A stretch of DNA of 64,000 nucleotides, taken from assembly GCF_000217955.3 (NCBI RefSeq), contig NZ_AFOY02000019.1, positions 542,711-606,710 on the forward strand. The letters run 5' to 3'. Origin of the DNA: Pseudomonas fluorescens HK44. Lineage in GTDB: Bacteria; Pseudomonadota; Gammaproteobacteria; Pseudomonadales; Pseudomonadaceae. The notes under the pieces were generated by a model. The model made no database searches. It saw only the letters and a list, made by a program, of their open reading frames with translations, and was not told where the DNA came from. This document shows, one piece after another, positions 17,556-26,114 of the stretch. The number at the start of each line of letters is the position of its first letter. Positions within the stretch are counted from its first letter, which is position 1. Made by a program: the position numbers and the translations under genes.

Positions 17556-18823
17556 GTCACTAACCTGCGCTGGAAGAGTTCACGGAAGACCGGATAGATA
17601 TCCCCGGCCGAAACCAGCTGTTGCTGAGCAAACGTGTCGGAAAAGGCTTCGCTGATACGCTCGTATTCGTACCACAGGGCCTGGTGTTCGCGCGGGGTAA
17701 TCTCCACATAAGTGTAGTACTGCACAAATGGCATGATCTGGTTGATCAGGATGTCGCGGCAGATCGGCGAGTCATCGTTCCAGTTGTCGCCATCGGAAGC
17801 CTGCGCGGCGTAAATGTTCCAGTCGTTGCTTGGATAGCGCTCAGCCATGATCTCCTGCATCAGTTTCAGGGCGCTGGAAACGATGGTGCCGCCGGTTTCG
17901 CGAGAGTAGAAGAACTCTTCCTCATCGACTTCCCGTGCGCTGGTGTGGTGGCGGATGAATACCACATCGATTTTCTCGTAGTTACGCTTGAGGAACAGAT
18001 ACAGCAGGATGAAGAACCGTTTGGCGATGTCCTTGGTGGCCTGGGTCATGGAGCCGGAAACGTCCATCAGGCAGAACATTACCGCCTTGGAGCTGGGGTT
18101 GGGCTGCTTGATCAGCAGGTTGTACTTGAGGTCGAAAGTATCGAGAAACGGCACGCGATTGATGCGTGCGCTCAAGCGCTCGATTTCTGCCTCGACTTCC
18201 TGAATATCGCCGAAGTTGTCTGGTTCTTCCTGTTTAAGTCGCGCCAGTTCCTCTTTTGCTACCCGCAATTTCTCCCGGCTGCTGCCCGAAAGCGCTATGC
18301 GCCGTGCATGGGCCGAGCGCAGGGTGCGGATAATGTTGATCCGTGAAGGGTTGCCTTCATTGCTGATGCCGGCGCGCACGGTCTTGAAGGTGTCCGTGCC
18401 GCTCAGGTTGCGTTTGACCAGGTTTGGCAGCTCCAGGTCCTCGAACATGAACTCGAGAAATTCTTCCTGGGTGATCTGGAACACAAACTCGTCCATGCCC
18501 TCGCCGGAGTTACCAGCCTTGCCCGGGCCTCTGCCGCCGCCACCTCCCGGCGGACGAGCAATATGCTCACCGCTGGTGAACTCCTTGTTGCCGGGATGCA
18601 CGATGGTCTGCTTGCCACCGCGACCATGGTGAAGCACCGGCTCGTCGATATCGCGGCCAGGAATGCTGATTTGCTCACCGTGCTCCATATCGGTAATGGA
18701 ACGCCGGCTGACCGCCTCTTCGACGGCCTTCTTGATGTGATCACGGTAACGCCGCAGAAACCGCTGACGGTTTACCGTGCTCTTGTTCTTGCCATTAAGA
18801 CGTCGGTCGATCACATAGCTCAT
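17552..18823 (-). CDS. yeaH: YeaH/YhbH family protein (DUF444, VWA-like)
   Basis: A 423-residue protein beginning SYVIDRRLNGKNKSTVNRQR. A glycine-rich linker (PPGGGGGRGPGKAGNSGEG, about 90-110) is followed by a von Willebrand A-like part whose metal site reads CLMDVSGSMTQATKD (DxSxS, intact). The molecular role is unknown; it accompanies PrkA kinase and SpoVR in bacteria. It is translationally coupled to ycgB and separated from prkA by 208 bp, in which I see no gene. Confidence 0.93.
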   Translation of the reverse strand: MSYVIDRRLNGKNKSTVNRQRFLRRYRDHIKKAVEEAVSRRSITDMEHGEQISIPGRDIDEPVLHHGRGGKQTIVHPGNKEFTSGEHIARPPGGGGGRGPGKAGNSGEGMDEFVFQITQEEFLEFMFEDLELPNLVKRNLSGTDTFKTVRAGISNEGNPSRINIIRTLRSAHARRIALSGSSREKLRVAKEELARLKQEEPDNFGDIQEVEAEIERLSARINRVPFLDTFDLKYNLLIKQPNPSSKAVMFCLMDVSGSMTQATKDIAKRFFILLYLFLKRNYEKIDVVFIRHHTSAREVDEEEFFYSRETGGTIVSSALKLMQEIMAERYPSNDWNIYAAQASDGDNWNDDSPICRDILINQIMPFVQYYTYVEITPREHQALWYEYERISEAFSDTFAQQQLVSAGDIYPVFRELFQRRLVT

Positions 18824-19031
18824 GACTGCTCCTTAGAAGCTGTCTTGAGAAATCGCGAGCAAGTCTGGCGGTAATGAGCGCGTGGCAGGAGGCGCGATCT
18901 TGCGCCTCCCGTACCACCTGCGCGTTGCCTGGACTTCGCTGCCGATTTCCAAACACCTTCCTGAAACCTGTGTAACAGAAATTTGTCATGCAGGCTCCGG
19001 GCTAACGACAACCGGTCTGACCGGCAGCGTG

Positions 19032-20954
19032 TTACTGCGATTTCCTGACCCGCAGGTACCACTCGGAGAGCAGTCGTACCTGTTTGTCGGTGTAGCCGCG
19101 CTCGACCATCCGTGTAACGAAGTCGTTGTGTTTCTGTTGGTCCTCTTTGCTGGCCTTGGCGTTGAAGCTGATGACCGGCAGCAGATCCTCGGTGTTCGAG
19201 AACATTTTCTTCTCGATGACCACCCGCAGCTTCTCGTAGCTGAGCCAGGTCGGATTCTTGCCGTTGTTGTTGGCCCGGGCACGCAGGACGAAGTTGACGA
19301 TTTCGTTACGGAAATCCTTCGGATTGCTGATGCCCGCCGGTTTCTCGATTTTCTCCAGCTCTTCGTTGAGGGCTACGCGGTTGAGGATCTCGCCGGTTTC
19401 CGGATCGCGGTATTCCTGATCCTGAATCCAGAAGTCCGCGTAGAGCACATAGCGGTCGAAGATGTTTTGCCCGTATTCGCTGTAGGACTCCAGGTAGGCG
19501 GTCTGGATTTCCTTGCCGATGAACTCGATATAACGCGGCGCCAGGTACTCTTTCAGGAAGCGCAGATAACGTTCGCGGGTTTCCGCCTGGAACTGTTCCT
19601 GTTCAATCTGTTGTTCCAGCACATAGAGCAGATGCACCGGGTTGGCGGCGATTTCATGCGGGTCGAAGTTGAAGACTTTCGACAGGATCTTGAAGGCAAA
19701 CCGGGTCGAAAGACCGTTCATGCCTTCGTCGACACCCGCGTTGTCGCGGTATTCCTGGATCGATTTGGCCTTCGGATCGGTGTCCTTGAGGTTTTCGCCG
19801 TCATACACGCGCATCTTCGAGTAGATGTTCGAGTTTTCCGGCTCTTTGAGGCGCGAGAGGACAGTGAACTGAGCGAGCATCTTCAGGGTGTCGGGCGCGC
19901 AGTGGGCCTTGGCCAGGGAGCTGTTGAACAGTAGCTTGTCGTAGATCTTCACTTCGTCACTGACCCGCAGGCAGTACGGCACTTTGACGATGTAGATCCG
20001 GTCGATGAAGGCTTCATTGTTCTTGTTGTTGCGGAAGGTGTGCCACTCCGATTCGTTGGAGTGCGCCAGCAGGATCCCGGTGAAGGGAATCGCGCCCAGG
20101 CCTTCGGTACTGTTGTAGTTGCCTTCCTGGGTGGCGGTCAGCAATGGGTGCAGCACCTTGATCGGTGCCTTGAACATTTCGACGAATTCCATCAGGCCCT
20201 GGTTGGAGCGGCAAAGTGCACCCGAGTAACTGTAGGCATCGGCGTCGTTCTGCGGGAACTCTTCCAGCTTGCGAATATCGACCTTGCCCACCAACGCCGA
20301 GATGTCCTGGTTGTTTTCGTCACCTGGTTCGGTCTTGGCTACGGCGATCTGGTTGAGGATCGACGGGTAGAGTTTGACTACCCGGAACTGGCTGATATCG
20401 CCACCGAATTCGGCCAGGCGTTTGGTTGCCCAGGGCGACATGATGGTGTTCAGGTAGCGCCGCGGAATGCCGAAATCCTCTTCGAGGATTGCACCATCTT
20501 CGGTGGCGTTGAACAGCCCCAGCGGAGACTCGAACACCGGAGAGCCCTTGATCGCATAGAAGGGCACTTTTTCGATCAGTTGTTTCAGCTTCTCGGCCAG
20601 GGATGACTTACCGCCACCGACGGGGCCGAGCAGGTAGAGGATCTGTTTCTTCTCTTCCAGACCCTGAGCCGCGTGGCGGAAGTAGGAGACGATCTGGTCG
20701 ATGCATTCTTCCATCCCGTGGAAGTCTTCAAAGGCCGGATACCGACGGATCACCTTGTTGGAAAAAATGCGCGACAGTCTCGAATTGGTCGAGGTGTCGA
20801 GCAGCTCCGGTTCGCCGATGGCCAACAGTAGTCGCTCAGCGGCAGACGCGTAAGCGCTGCGATCCTTTTTGCACAGTTCGAGATACTCCTGCAGAGTGAG
20901 CTCTTCCTGCCGTGTGGACTCGAAGCGTTGTTGGAAGTGGCTAAAGATACTCAT
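19032..20954 (-). CDS. prkA: PrkA-family serine protein kinase (YeaG)
   Basis: A 640-residue protein. An AAA-like domain with Walker A YLLGPVGGGKSSLAEKLK (about 110-127) occupies the first half. The C-terminal PrkA domain follows (RYLRFLKEYLAPRYIEFIGK, DRYVLYADFWIQDQEYRDP). E. coli YeaG is a kinase involved in nitrogen-starvation and stationary-phase adaptation. The ribosome site GAGGTGACGTC precedes ATG 20954. This is the promoter-proximal gene of prkA-yeaH-ycgB. Confidence 0.96.
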   Translation of the reverse strand: MSIFSHFQQRFESTRQEELTLQEYLELCKKDRSAYASAAERLLLAIGEPELLDTSTNSRLSRIFSNKVIRRYPAFEDFHGMEECIDQIVSYFRHAAQGLEEKKQILYLLGPVGGGKSSLAEKLKQLIEKVPFYAIKGSPVFESPLGLFNATEDGAILEEDFGIPRRYLNTIMSPWATKRLAEFGGDISQFRVVKLYPSILNQIAVAKTEPGDENNQDISALVGKVDIRKLEEFPQNDADAYSYSGALCRSNQGLMEFVEMFKAPIKVLHPLLTATQEGNYNSTEGLGAIPFTGILLAHSNESEWHTFRNNKNNEAFIDRIYIVKVPYCLRVSDEVKIYDKLLFNSSLAKAHCAPDTLKMLAQFTVLSRLKEPENSNIYSKMRVYDGENLKDTDPKAKSIQEYRDNAGVDEGMNGLSTRFAFKILSKVFNFDPHEIAANPVHLLYVLEQQIEQEQFQAETRERYLRFLKEYLAPRYIEFIGKEIQTAYLESYSEYGQNIFDRYVLYADFWIQDQEYRDPETGEILNRVALNEELEKIEKPAGISNPKDFRNEIVNFVLRARANNNGKNPTWLSYEKLRVVIEKKMFSNTEDLLPVISFNAKASKEDQQKHNDFVTRMVERGYTDKQVRLLSEWYLRVRKSQ

Positions 20955-21120
20955 GACGTCACCTCGCTCGATACCTGGAGCCGACGTCGGATCAATCAGT
21001 GGATGCTGGCAAGCAACTGAAAGTGCAGTTGCCTTTTACCCCCCTGAACACCTTCAAAGCTATCAACCCTGAAAGCTACTCCCGATGATCCGTGCGCCGG
21101 TGTACCGGCTCTCCCCTGTT

Positions 21121-21148
21121 TTGGATGGCCTGAGGCTAAGGATAGTTC
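21121..21148 (-). promoter_or_regulatory. Candidate AlgU (sigma E)-like promoter for prkA-yeaH-ycgB
   Basis: On the minus strand GAACTA (21148-21143) and TCCAA (21125-21121) are separated by 17 bp. This resembles the AlgU consensus GAACTT-N16/17-TCTGA, with mismatches in both boxes. It lies about 165 bp upstream of prkA. Weak candidate. Confidence 0.25.
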
Positions 21149-21242
21149 GGAATCTGCAAGGTAAGGGGGGCAATGCGTAGTTTTGTGATGACTGACCGTT
21201 CGTCAGCCCACGGCGGGCGTGGGCTTGAGCGGGTGAAAAAAA

Positions 21243-21572
21243 TTATTCGGCAGTGCCTTGCGACGTCTCTGAAGGATAAATCGTACGCCAAAGCTCGAAT
21301 CCGCCGTCCATGCTGTAGACGTCGGAAAAGCCCTGGCTGACCAGATACGCCGCGGCGCTCTGGCTGGAATTACCGTGATAGCAAACCACTACGGTCGGTG
21401 CGTCGAGGTCGGCAGCGGTGATGAATGCGTGCAGGGAATGATTATCCAGATGCTTCGATCCGCTGATGTGCAGTGCGGCAAAAGTTGCCGGATCGCGGAT
21501 ATCGACCACCACCGCGCCTTGTTCGCGCAGTGCCTGGGCCTGTTCTGGGGGGATACGTTTGAATTCGCTCAT
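21243..21572 (-). CDS. glpE: Thiosulfate sulfurtransferase GlpE (single-domain rhodanese)
   Basis: A 109-residue single rhodanese domain with catalytic cysteine in VVCYHGNSSQSAA (CxxxxxS loop) and the N-terminal VVDIRDPATFAALHI. It transfers sulfane sulfur from thiosulfate to acceptors such as cyanide or thioredoxin. It is the last gene of the run that starts at lptD, 33 bp after apaH. Confidence 0.93.
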   Translation of the reverse strand: MSEFKRIPPEQAQALREQGAVVVDIRDPATFAALHISGSKHLDNHSLHAFITAADLDAPTVVVCYHGNSSQSAAAYLVSQGFSDVYSMDGGFELWRTIYPSETSQGTAE

Positions 21573-21605
21573 GGCGGGCTCCTGTGGCCTGACGGAAAGC
21601 GCAGC

Positions 21606-22487
21606 CTAGCGCTTGGCGCTGGCCGGCAATAGTTCGGCGGGCGTTGGGGGGACGTACGGCTGGGTGTTGCCTTGGGCATCGCATTTGCAATGCAGGCGCT
21701 CGCCGGTGTCGACGTTCATCAAGGTCATCGAGCCACCCCAGACGCAACCGGTGTCCAGGGCGAAGATGCCGGGTTCGTTGCATTTACCTTGGAGCGCCGC
21801 CCAATGGCCGAAAATGATTTTCTGGCTGCGGGTCTTGCGTTGCGGGTGTGCATACCAGGGGGCGTAACCCGGAAGCGCGGTCTCCAAGCCTTCCTTGCTC
21901 TTGAGATCAAGCTTGCCGTCGCTGGTGCAGAAGCGCATGCGGGTGAAGTAGTTGGTGATCACACGGAGGCGGGCTACACCTTTAAGGTCGCCGTCCCACT
22001 TAAGCGGTTCGTTGCCATACATGCCATCGAGGTAGGGCGCGATGCGGTTGTCGTCACGCAATGCTTCTTCGACCTCGGCTGCGCACTTCAAGGCTTTGCG
22101 CAGGGACCACTGCGGTGGTATGCCGGCATGGACCAACGCAATATCGCGTTGTTCGTCGTAGTGCATGAGCTTTTGCTGGCGCAGCCACTCAAGCAGGTCT
22201 TCGCGATCCGGGGCTTCGAGGATTTCACGCAGGGTGTCGGCTTTCCTCAGGCGTTCGATGTTGTAACCGGCAGCCAGCAAATGCAGGTCATGGTTGCCCA
22301 GTACACACACCAGCGATTCGCGGATGCTATAGAGAAAACGCAGGGTTTCCAGCGATTGCGGGCCGCGGTTGACCAGGTCGCCGACCAGCCACAGATGATC
22401 CTTTGCAGGGTCGAAGGCCACCCGCTTGAGCAGGCATTGCAGGGGTTCCAGGCAGCCTTGCAGGTCGCCGACGGCGTACGTCGCCAT
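21606..22487 (-). CDS. apaH: Symmetrical bis(5'-nucleosyl)-tetraphosphatase ApaH
   Basis: A 293-residue calcineurin-type phosphoesterase. The metal-binding motifs are intact: VGDLQGCLEP, LVGDLVNRGPQSLE and VLGNHDLHLLA, with VHAGIPPQW later. It hydrolyses Ap4A to two ADP, controlling the alarmone and the Np4N caps on RNA. Its ATG overlaps the apaG stop by one base, and the apaG-apaH pair is conserved in gammaproteobacteria. Confidence 0.97.
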   Translation of the reverse strand: MATYAVGDLQGCLEPLQCLLKRVAFDPAKDHLWLVGDLVNRGPQSLETLRFLYSIRESLVCVLGNHDLHLLAAGYNIERLRKADTLREILEAPDREDLLEWLRQQKLMHYDEQRDIALVHAGIPPQWSLRKALKCAAEVEEALRDDNRIAPYLDGMYGNEPLKWDGDLKGVARLRVITNYFTRMRFCTSDGKLDLKSKEGLETALPGYAPWYAHPQRKTRSQKIIFGHWAALQGKCNEPGIFALDTGCVWGGSMTLMNVDTGERLHCKCDAQGNTQPYVPPTPAELLPASAKR

Positions 22488-22867
22488 CAGTGCAGGGCTC
22501 CGGGCACCGCCAGGCGGAACGGCGCGATGATAGCATCGAAGTGTTTACCGTCTTCGGCGAGCATTTGATAAGTCCCCTGCATGTTGCCAACGCGGGTCGT
22601 CATCACGGTGCCGCTGCTGTAAGTATGGCTCTGGCCGACGCCGATCAATGGTTGCTGGCCCACGACACCTGCGCCGCGAACCTCTTCGACATGCCCGTCG
22701 CCATCGGTAATCACCCAGTGCCGCGAGAGCAGCTTGGCCGGTAGCAGGCCGTTGTTCTGTACGGTAATGGTGTAGGCGAAGGCAAAGCGGTTCTGCTCGG
22801 GTTGCGATTGTTCTGCCAGATAGCGGGTGACGACGCTGACGTCGACCTGATAACGAGGATCGGACAT
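22487..22867 (-). CDS. apaG: ApaG protein (Co2+/Mg2+ efflux-associated, FN3-like fold)
   Basis: A 126-residue ApaG-family protein: YQVDVSVVTRYLAEQSQPEQ at the start, FAYTITVQNNG and LLSRHWVITDGDGHVEEVRG in the middle, and GTMQGTYQM-like sequence near the end. The exact function is unsettled; mutants of Salmonella apaG are affected in Co2+ resistance and Mg2+ efflux. It lies between rsmA (123-bp gap) and apaH (1-bp overlap). Confidence 0.96.
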   Translation of the reverse strand: MSDPRYQVDVSVVTRYLAEQSQPEQNRFAFAYTITVQNNGLLPAKLLSRHWVITDGDGHVEEVRGAGVVGQQPLIGVGQSHTYSSGTVMTTRVGNMQGTYQMLAEDGKHFDAIIAPFRLAVPGALH

Positions 22868-22990
22868 GCAAGAGGCCTTAAAAGCAAAGCGGGACGCGGG
22901 GCGTAACTGATTGAGATCAGTCTAGGCCAGGTATCGGATAGTAAACCAGACTGGAAGGCTGGTGTCCTACCCGATAACGCTTCTGGCCTG

Positions 22991-23809
22991 TCAGATGTCG
23001 GCAGGCAGATCGGCGACTTGTTCGCTGAGCTTGTCAGCCAGACGGACGAAGGCCGCCAGATCGAGCTGCTCTGGGCGCAGGCTGCCATCGACGCCGGCGG
23101 CTTCGATTTCAGCATTGCTCAGTAGAGCCTTGAGGGTGTTGCGCAGGGTCTTGCGGCGCTGGTTGAAGGCTTCGCGAACGACGCGCTCCAGCAAACGATG
23201 GTCTTTGGCCGGGTGCGGCAGCACGGCGTGCGGCACCAGACGGACGATCGCCGAGTCGACTTTTGGTGGCGGATTGAAGGCGCCAGGGCCAACGTTGAAC
23301 AGGTGTTCGACCCGGCAGTGGTACTGAACCATGATCGACAGGCGACCCCAATCGCCACCGCCAGGACCTGCCGCCAAACGCTCGACCACTTCCTTTTGCA
23401 GCATGAAGTGCATGTCGCGAATCAGTCCGGAGTTGTTCAGCAGGTGGAAGATCAGCGGCGTGGAGATGTTATACGGCAGGTTACCGACGACGCGCAGGCT
23501 GTTGGGTGCGGCATTCAGGCTGTTGAAGTCGAACTTCAGTGCATCGCCCTGGTGCAGGTTGAAATTGCTCTTGCCGGCGAATTGCTGGTTGAGGATCGGG
23601 ATCAGGTCCTTGTCCAGCTCAACCACGTCCAGCTGGGCGCCGCTGTTGAGCAGGCCTTCGGTGAGCGCGCCCTGACCCGGGCCGATTTCCAGCAGACGGT
23701 CTTCGGGCTTGGCGTGTATGGAGCGCAGGATGCGGTCGATAACGCCGGCATCGTGCAGGAAGTTCTGGCCGAAACGCTTGCGCGCCCGGTGTTGGTAATG
23801 CTCGGTCAT
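22991..23809 (-). CDS. rsmA: 16S rRNA A1518/A1519 dimethyltransferase RsmA (KsgA)
   Basis: A 272-residue methyltransferase. The N-terminus YQHRARKRFGQNFLHDAGVI, SAM motif I LEIGPGQGALTEGLL and catalytic motif NLPYNISTPLIFHLL are all intact. It dimethylates two adenines of 16S rRNA late in 30S assembly. The ATG overlaps the pdxA stop by four bases. This pdxA-rsmA-apaG-apaH order is the classical enterobacterial and pseudomonad arrangement. Confidence 0.98.
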   Translation of the reverse strand: MTEHYQHRARKRFGQNFLHDAGVIDRILRSIHAKPEDRLLEIGPGQGALTEGLLNSGAQLDVVELDKDLIPILNQQFAGKSNFNLHQGDALKFDFNSLNAAPNSLRVVGNLPYNISTPLIFHLLNNSGLIRDMHFMLQKEVVERLAAGPGGGDWGRLSIMVQYHCRVEHLFNVGPGAFNPPPKVDSAIVRLVPHAVLPHPAKDHRLLERVVREAFNQRRKTLRNTLKALLSNAEIEAAGVDGSLRPEQLDLAAFVRLADKLSEQVADLPADI

Positions 23810-24795
23810 AAACGGGTCTCGGCCATCTGGTAGGCGGTTTCCAGGGCGACTTGCAGGCTGCCGGTGTCGATTTTTCCGCTGCCAGCCAGGTCCAGGGCGG
23901 TGCCGTGGTCGACTGAGGTGCGGATGATCGGCAGGCCGAGGGTCACGTTGACTGCCGCGCCGAAGCCTTTGTATTTCAGCACCGGCAGGCCCTGGTCGTG
24001 GTACATCGCCAGCACCGCGTCGCAGTGCTCCAGATATTTGGGGGTAAACAGAGTGTCGGCGGGCAGGGGACCACGCAGGTCCATGCCTTCAGCGCGCAGA
24101 CGCTCCAGGGTTGGTTCAATGATGTCGATTTCTTCGTGGCCCAGGTGTCCGCCTTCGCCGGCATGCGGGTTGAGCCCGCAAACGAGGATGCGTGGCCGGG
24201 CGATGCCGAACTTTTGTTGCAGGTCGGTGTGCAGGATCCGTGTGACCCGCTCCAGGCGTTCAGGGGTGATTGCATCGGCAATCTCCCGCAACGGCAGGTG
24301 CGTGGTAACCAGCGCGACCCGTAAGCCGCGTGTGGCGAGCATCATCACCACTTGGGGGGTGTGAGTCAGGTCTGCGAGGAACTCGGTGTGGCCGGAGAAG
24401 GCGATGCCCGACTCATTGATCACGCCTTTGTGCACAGGGGCGGTGATCATCCCGGCGAAATGCCCGTCCAGGCAGCCAACGCCAGCGCGGGTCAGGGTTT
24501 CCAGGACAAAGGCGGCATTGGCCTTGTCCAGTTGTCCGGCGGTAACCGGTGCGCTGAGCGGCGTATCCCAGACATACAGGCTGTTGGCCGGCGCCGGAGT
24601 GTCCGGCCAGCTGTCCGGTGTTACCGGCAGCAAATCGACAACCACGCCCAGCTGCGCGGCCCGCTCAAGGAGCAGGTCGCGGCTGGTAATGGCAATCAGG
24701 GGATGTGGCTGGGCTCGCGAGGCGAGTAGCAGGCACAGGTCAGGACCTATGCCGGCCGGCTCGCCGGGTGTCAGCGCAAAACGCTTGGGGCTCAC
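23806..24795 (-). CDS. pdxA: 4-hydroxythreonine-4-phosphate dehydrogenase PdxA
   Basis: A 329-residue PdxA. It starts with RFALTPGEPAGIGPDL. Metal-binding histidines lie in FSGHTEFLADLT and MYHDQGLPVLKYKGFG, and the tail has RTSVDHGTALDLAG. It oxidises 4-phosphohydroxy-L-threonine with NAD(P)+ in vitamin B6 synthesis. It is coupled by 4-bp overlaps to surA upstream and rsmA downstream. Confidence 0.98.
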   Translation of the reverse strand: MSPKRFALTPGEPAGIGPDLCLLLASRAQPHPLIAITSRDLLLERAAQLGVVVDLLPVTPDSWPDTPAPANSLYVWDTPLSAPVTAGQLDKANAAFVLETLTRAGVGCLDGHFAGMITAPVHKGVINESGIAFSGHTEFLADLTHTPQVVMMLATRGLRVALVTTHLPLREIADAITPERLERVTRILHTDLQQKFGIARPRILVCGLNPHAGEGGHLGHEEIDIIEPTLERLRAEGMDLRGPLPADTLFTPKYLEHCDAVLAMYHDQGLPVLKYKGFGAAVNVTLGLPIIRTSVDHGTALDLAGSGKIDTGSLQVALETAYQMAETRL

Positions 24796-26114
24796 TTCGC
24801 CGCCTGGTCGACGCCAGGGAGCTTGATTTCAACGTAGGCTTCGTCACGGATCTGACGCAACCAGGTTTGCAGCTCTTCGTCGTATTTGCGGTTACGCAGT
24901 ACGGTCATGGCCTGCTGTTCACGGGCCTGGCTGGTGCTGTCGGTGGCGCGGCGGCCAAGGACTTCCAGAACGTGCCAGCCATATTGAGTCTTGAACGGCT
25001 TGGACAGCTGACCTTGTTGGGTCTTGGCCATTACTTCGCGGAATTCCGGCACCAGCGCGTTCGGATCGATCCAGTTGAGGTCGCCGCCATTAAGGGCAGA
25101 ACCCGGGTCTTCCGAGTAGCTTTTCGCCAGTTCAGCGAAGTCTTCGCCCGCGGAAATACGGGTGTAGAGCGATTGAGCCAGAGCCTTGGTTTTTTCTTCG
25201 TCGCGGATCGGGCTTGGTTTGACCAGAATGTGGCGAACATGTACTTCGTCACGCACCTGATTGCCGCCGCCGCGTTTTTCCAGCACTTTGAGGATGATGA
25301 AACCGCCCGGTGTACGTGCCGGCTGGGTGATTTCACCCACTGACATCGCGCTCAGCTCGCGGTCGAACGGAGGAGGCAGTTGAGCGGCTTTACGCCAGCC
25401 CATGTCGCCGCCTTCCAGTGCGTTGTCGCTCGCGGATTTGGCGATGGCCAGTTGAGAGAAGTCAGCACCCTGCTTGAGTTGCTGATAGATCTCCATGGCC
25501 TGGCGCGCAGCGTTCTGAATCGCTTGCGAATTGGCACTTTCCGGGGTCGGGATCAGGATGTTGGCCAAGTGCAGTTCTTCAGAGAGCTGCACTTTGCCCA
25601 GGTCGGAGGCGAGGAAGTTTTTCACTTCCTGCTCGGACACCTGAATCCGTTCGGCCACACGGCGCTGACGAACACGGCTGATGATCATCTCGCGACGGAT
25701 CTGGTCACGAGCGTCGTCGTAAGACAGGCCGTCGTGAGTCAGTGCCGCACGGAACTGATCCACCGTCATGTTGTTGCGCTGGGCAATGGTGGCAACGGCC
25801 TGGTTCAGTTCTTCATCAGTGATGCGGATGCCGGAACGTTCGCCGATCTGCAGTTGCAGGTTTTCGACGATCAGGCGTTCGAGCACCTGTTGTTCCAGCA
25901 CGCTGGCGGGCGGTGTGCCGCCACCGCGCTTGGCGATGGTTTGCTGAACTTCATGAACCCGCTGGTCCAGCTGGCTCTGCATGACCACGTCGTTGTCGAC
26001 GATGGCCACCACTTTGTCTATGGACTGAACCGCGGCGCTAGCCGCGGTACCCAGGAACAGCGCGCCCAGCATCAGCGGGCGCAGACAATCAGAAAGCTTG
26101 GTCTTCACGTTCAC
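24792..26114 (-). CDS. surA: Periplasmic peptidyl-prolyl isomerase/chaperone SurA
   Basis: A 440-residue protein. A signal peptide (RPLMLGALFLGTAASAAVQS) is followed by the SurA N-terminal chaperone domain and two parvulin domains (EELHLANILIPTPE and EVHVRHILVKPSPI starts). A short C-terminal helix completes the chaperone core. SurA escorts beta-barrel precursors, including LptD, to the Bam complex. The start is GTG 26114, with AAGG about five bases upstream; a GTG six bases later is an alternative. The start overlaps the end of lptD by 26 bp. Confidence 0.97.
   Translation of the reverse strand: MNVKTKLSDCLRPLMLGALFLGTAASAAVQSIDKVVAIVDNDVVMQSQLDQRVHEVQQTIAKRGGGTPPASVLEQQVLERLIVENLQLQIGERSGIRITDEELNQAVATIAQRNNMTVDQFRAALTHDGLSYDDARDQIRREMIISRVRQRRVAERIQVSEQEVKNFLASDLGKVQLSEELHLANILIPTPESANSQAIQNAARQAMEIYQQLKQGADFSQLAIAKSASDNALEGGDMGWRKAAQLPPPFDRELSAMSVGEITQPARTPGGFIILKVLEKRGGGNQVRDEVHVRHILVKPSPIRDEEKTKALAQSLYTRISAGEDFAELAKSYSEDPGSALNGGDLNWIDPNALVPEFREVMAKTQQGQLSKPFKTQYGWHVLEVLGRRATDSTSQAREQQAMTVLRNRKYDEELQTWLRQIRDEAYVEIKLPGVDQAAK

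Noticed and set aside
15561..17597. 678-codon open frame opposite cca and ycgB
   Set aside because: It is a shadow of two well-recognised genes on the other strand; high GC content at third positions keeps the opposite frame open. No family sequence or ribosome site.
21206..21230. Hairpin agcccac...gtgggct downstream of glpE as a terminator
   Set aside because: A stem is present, but no T run follows on the glpE strand, so termination is not supported.
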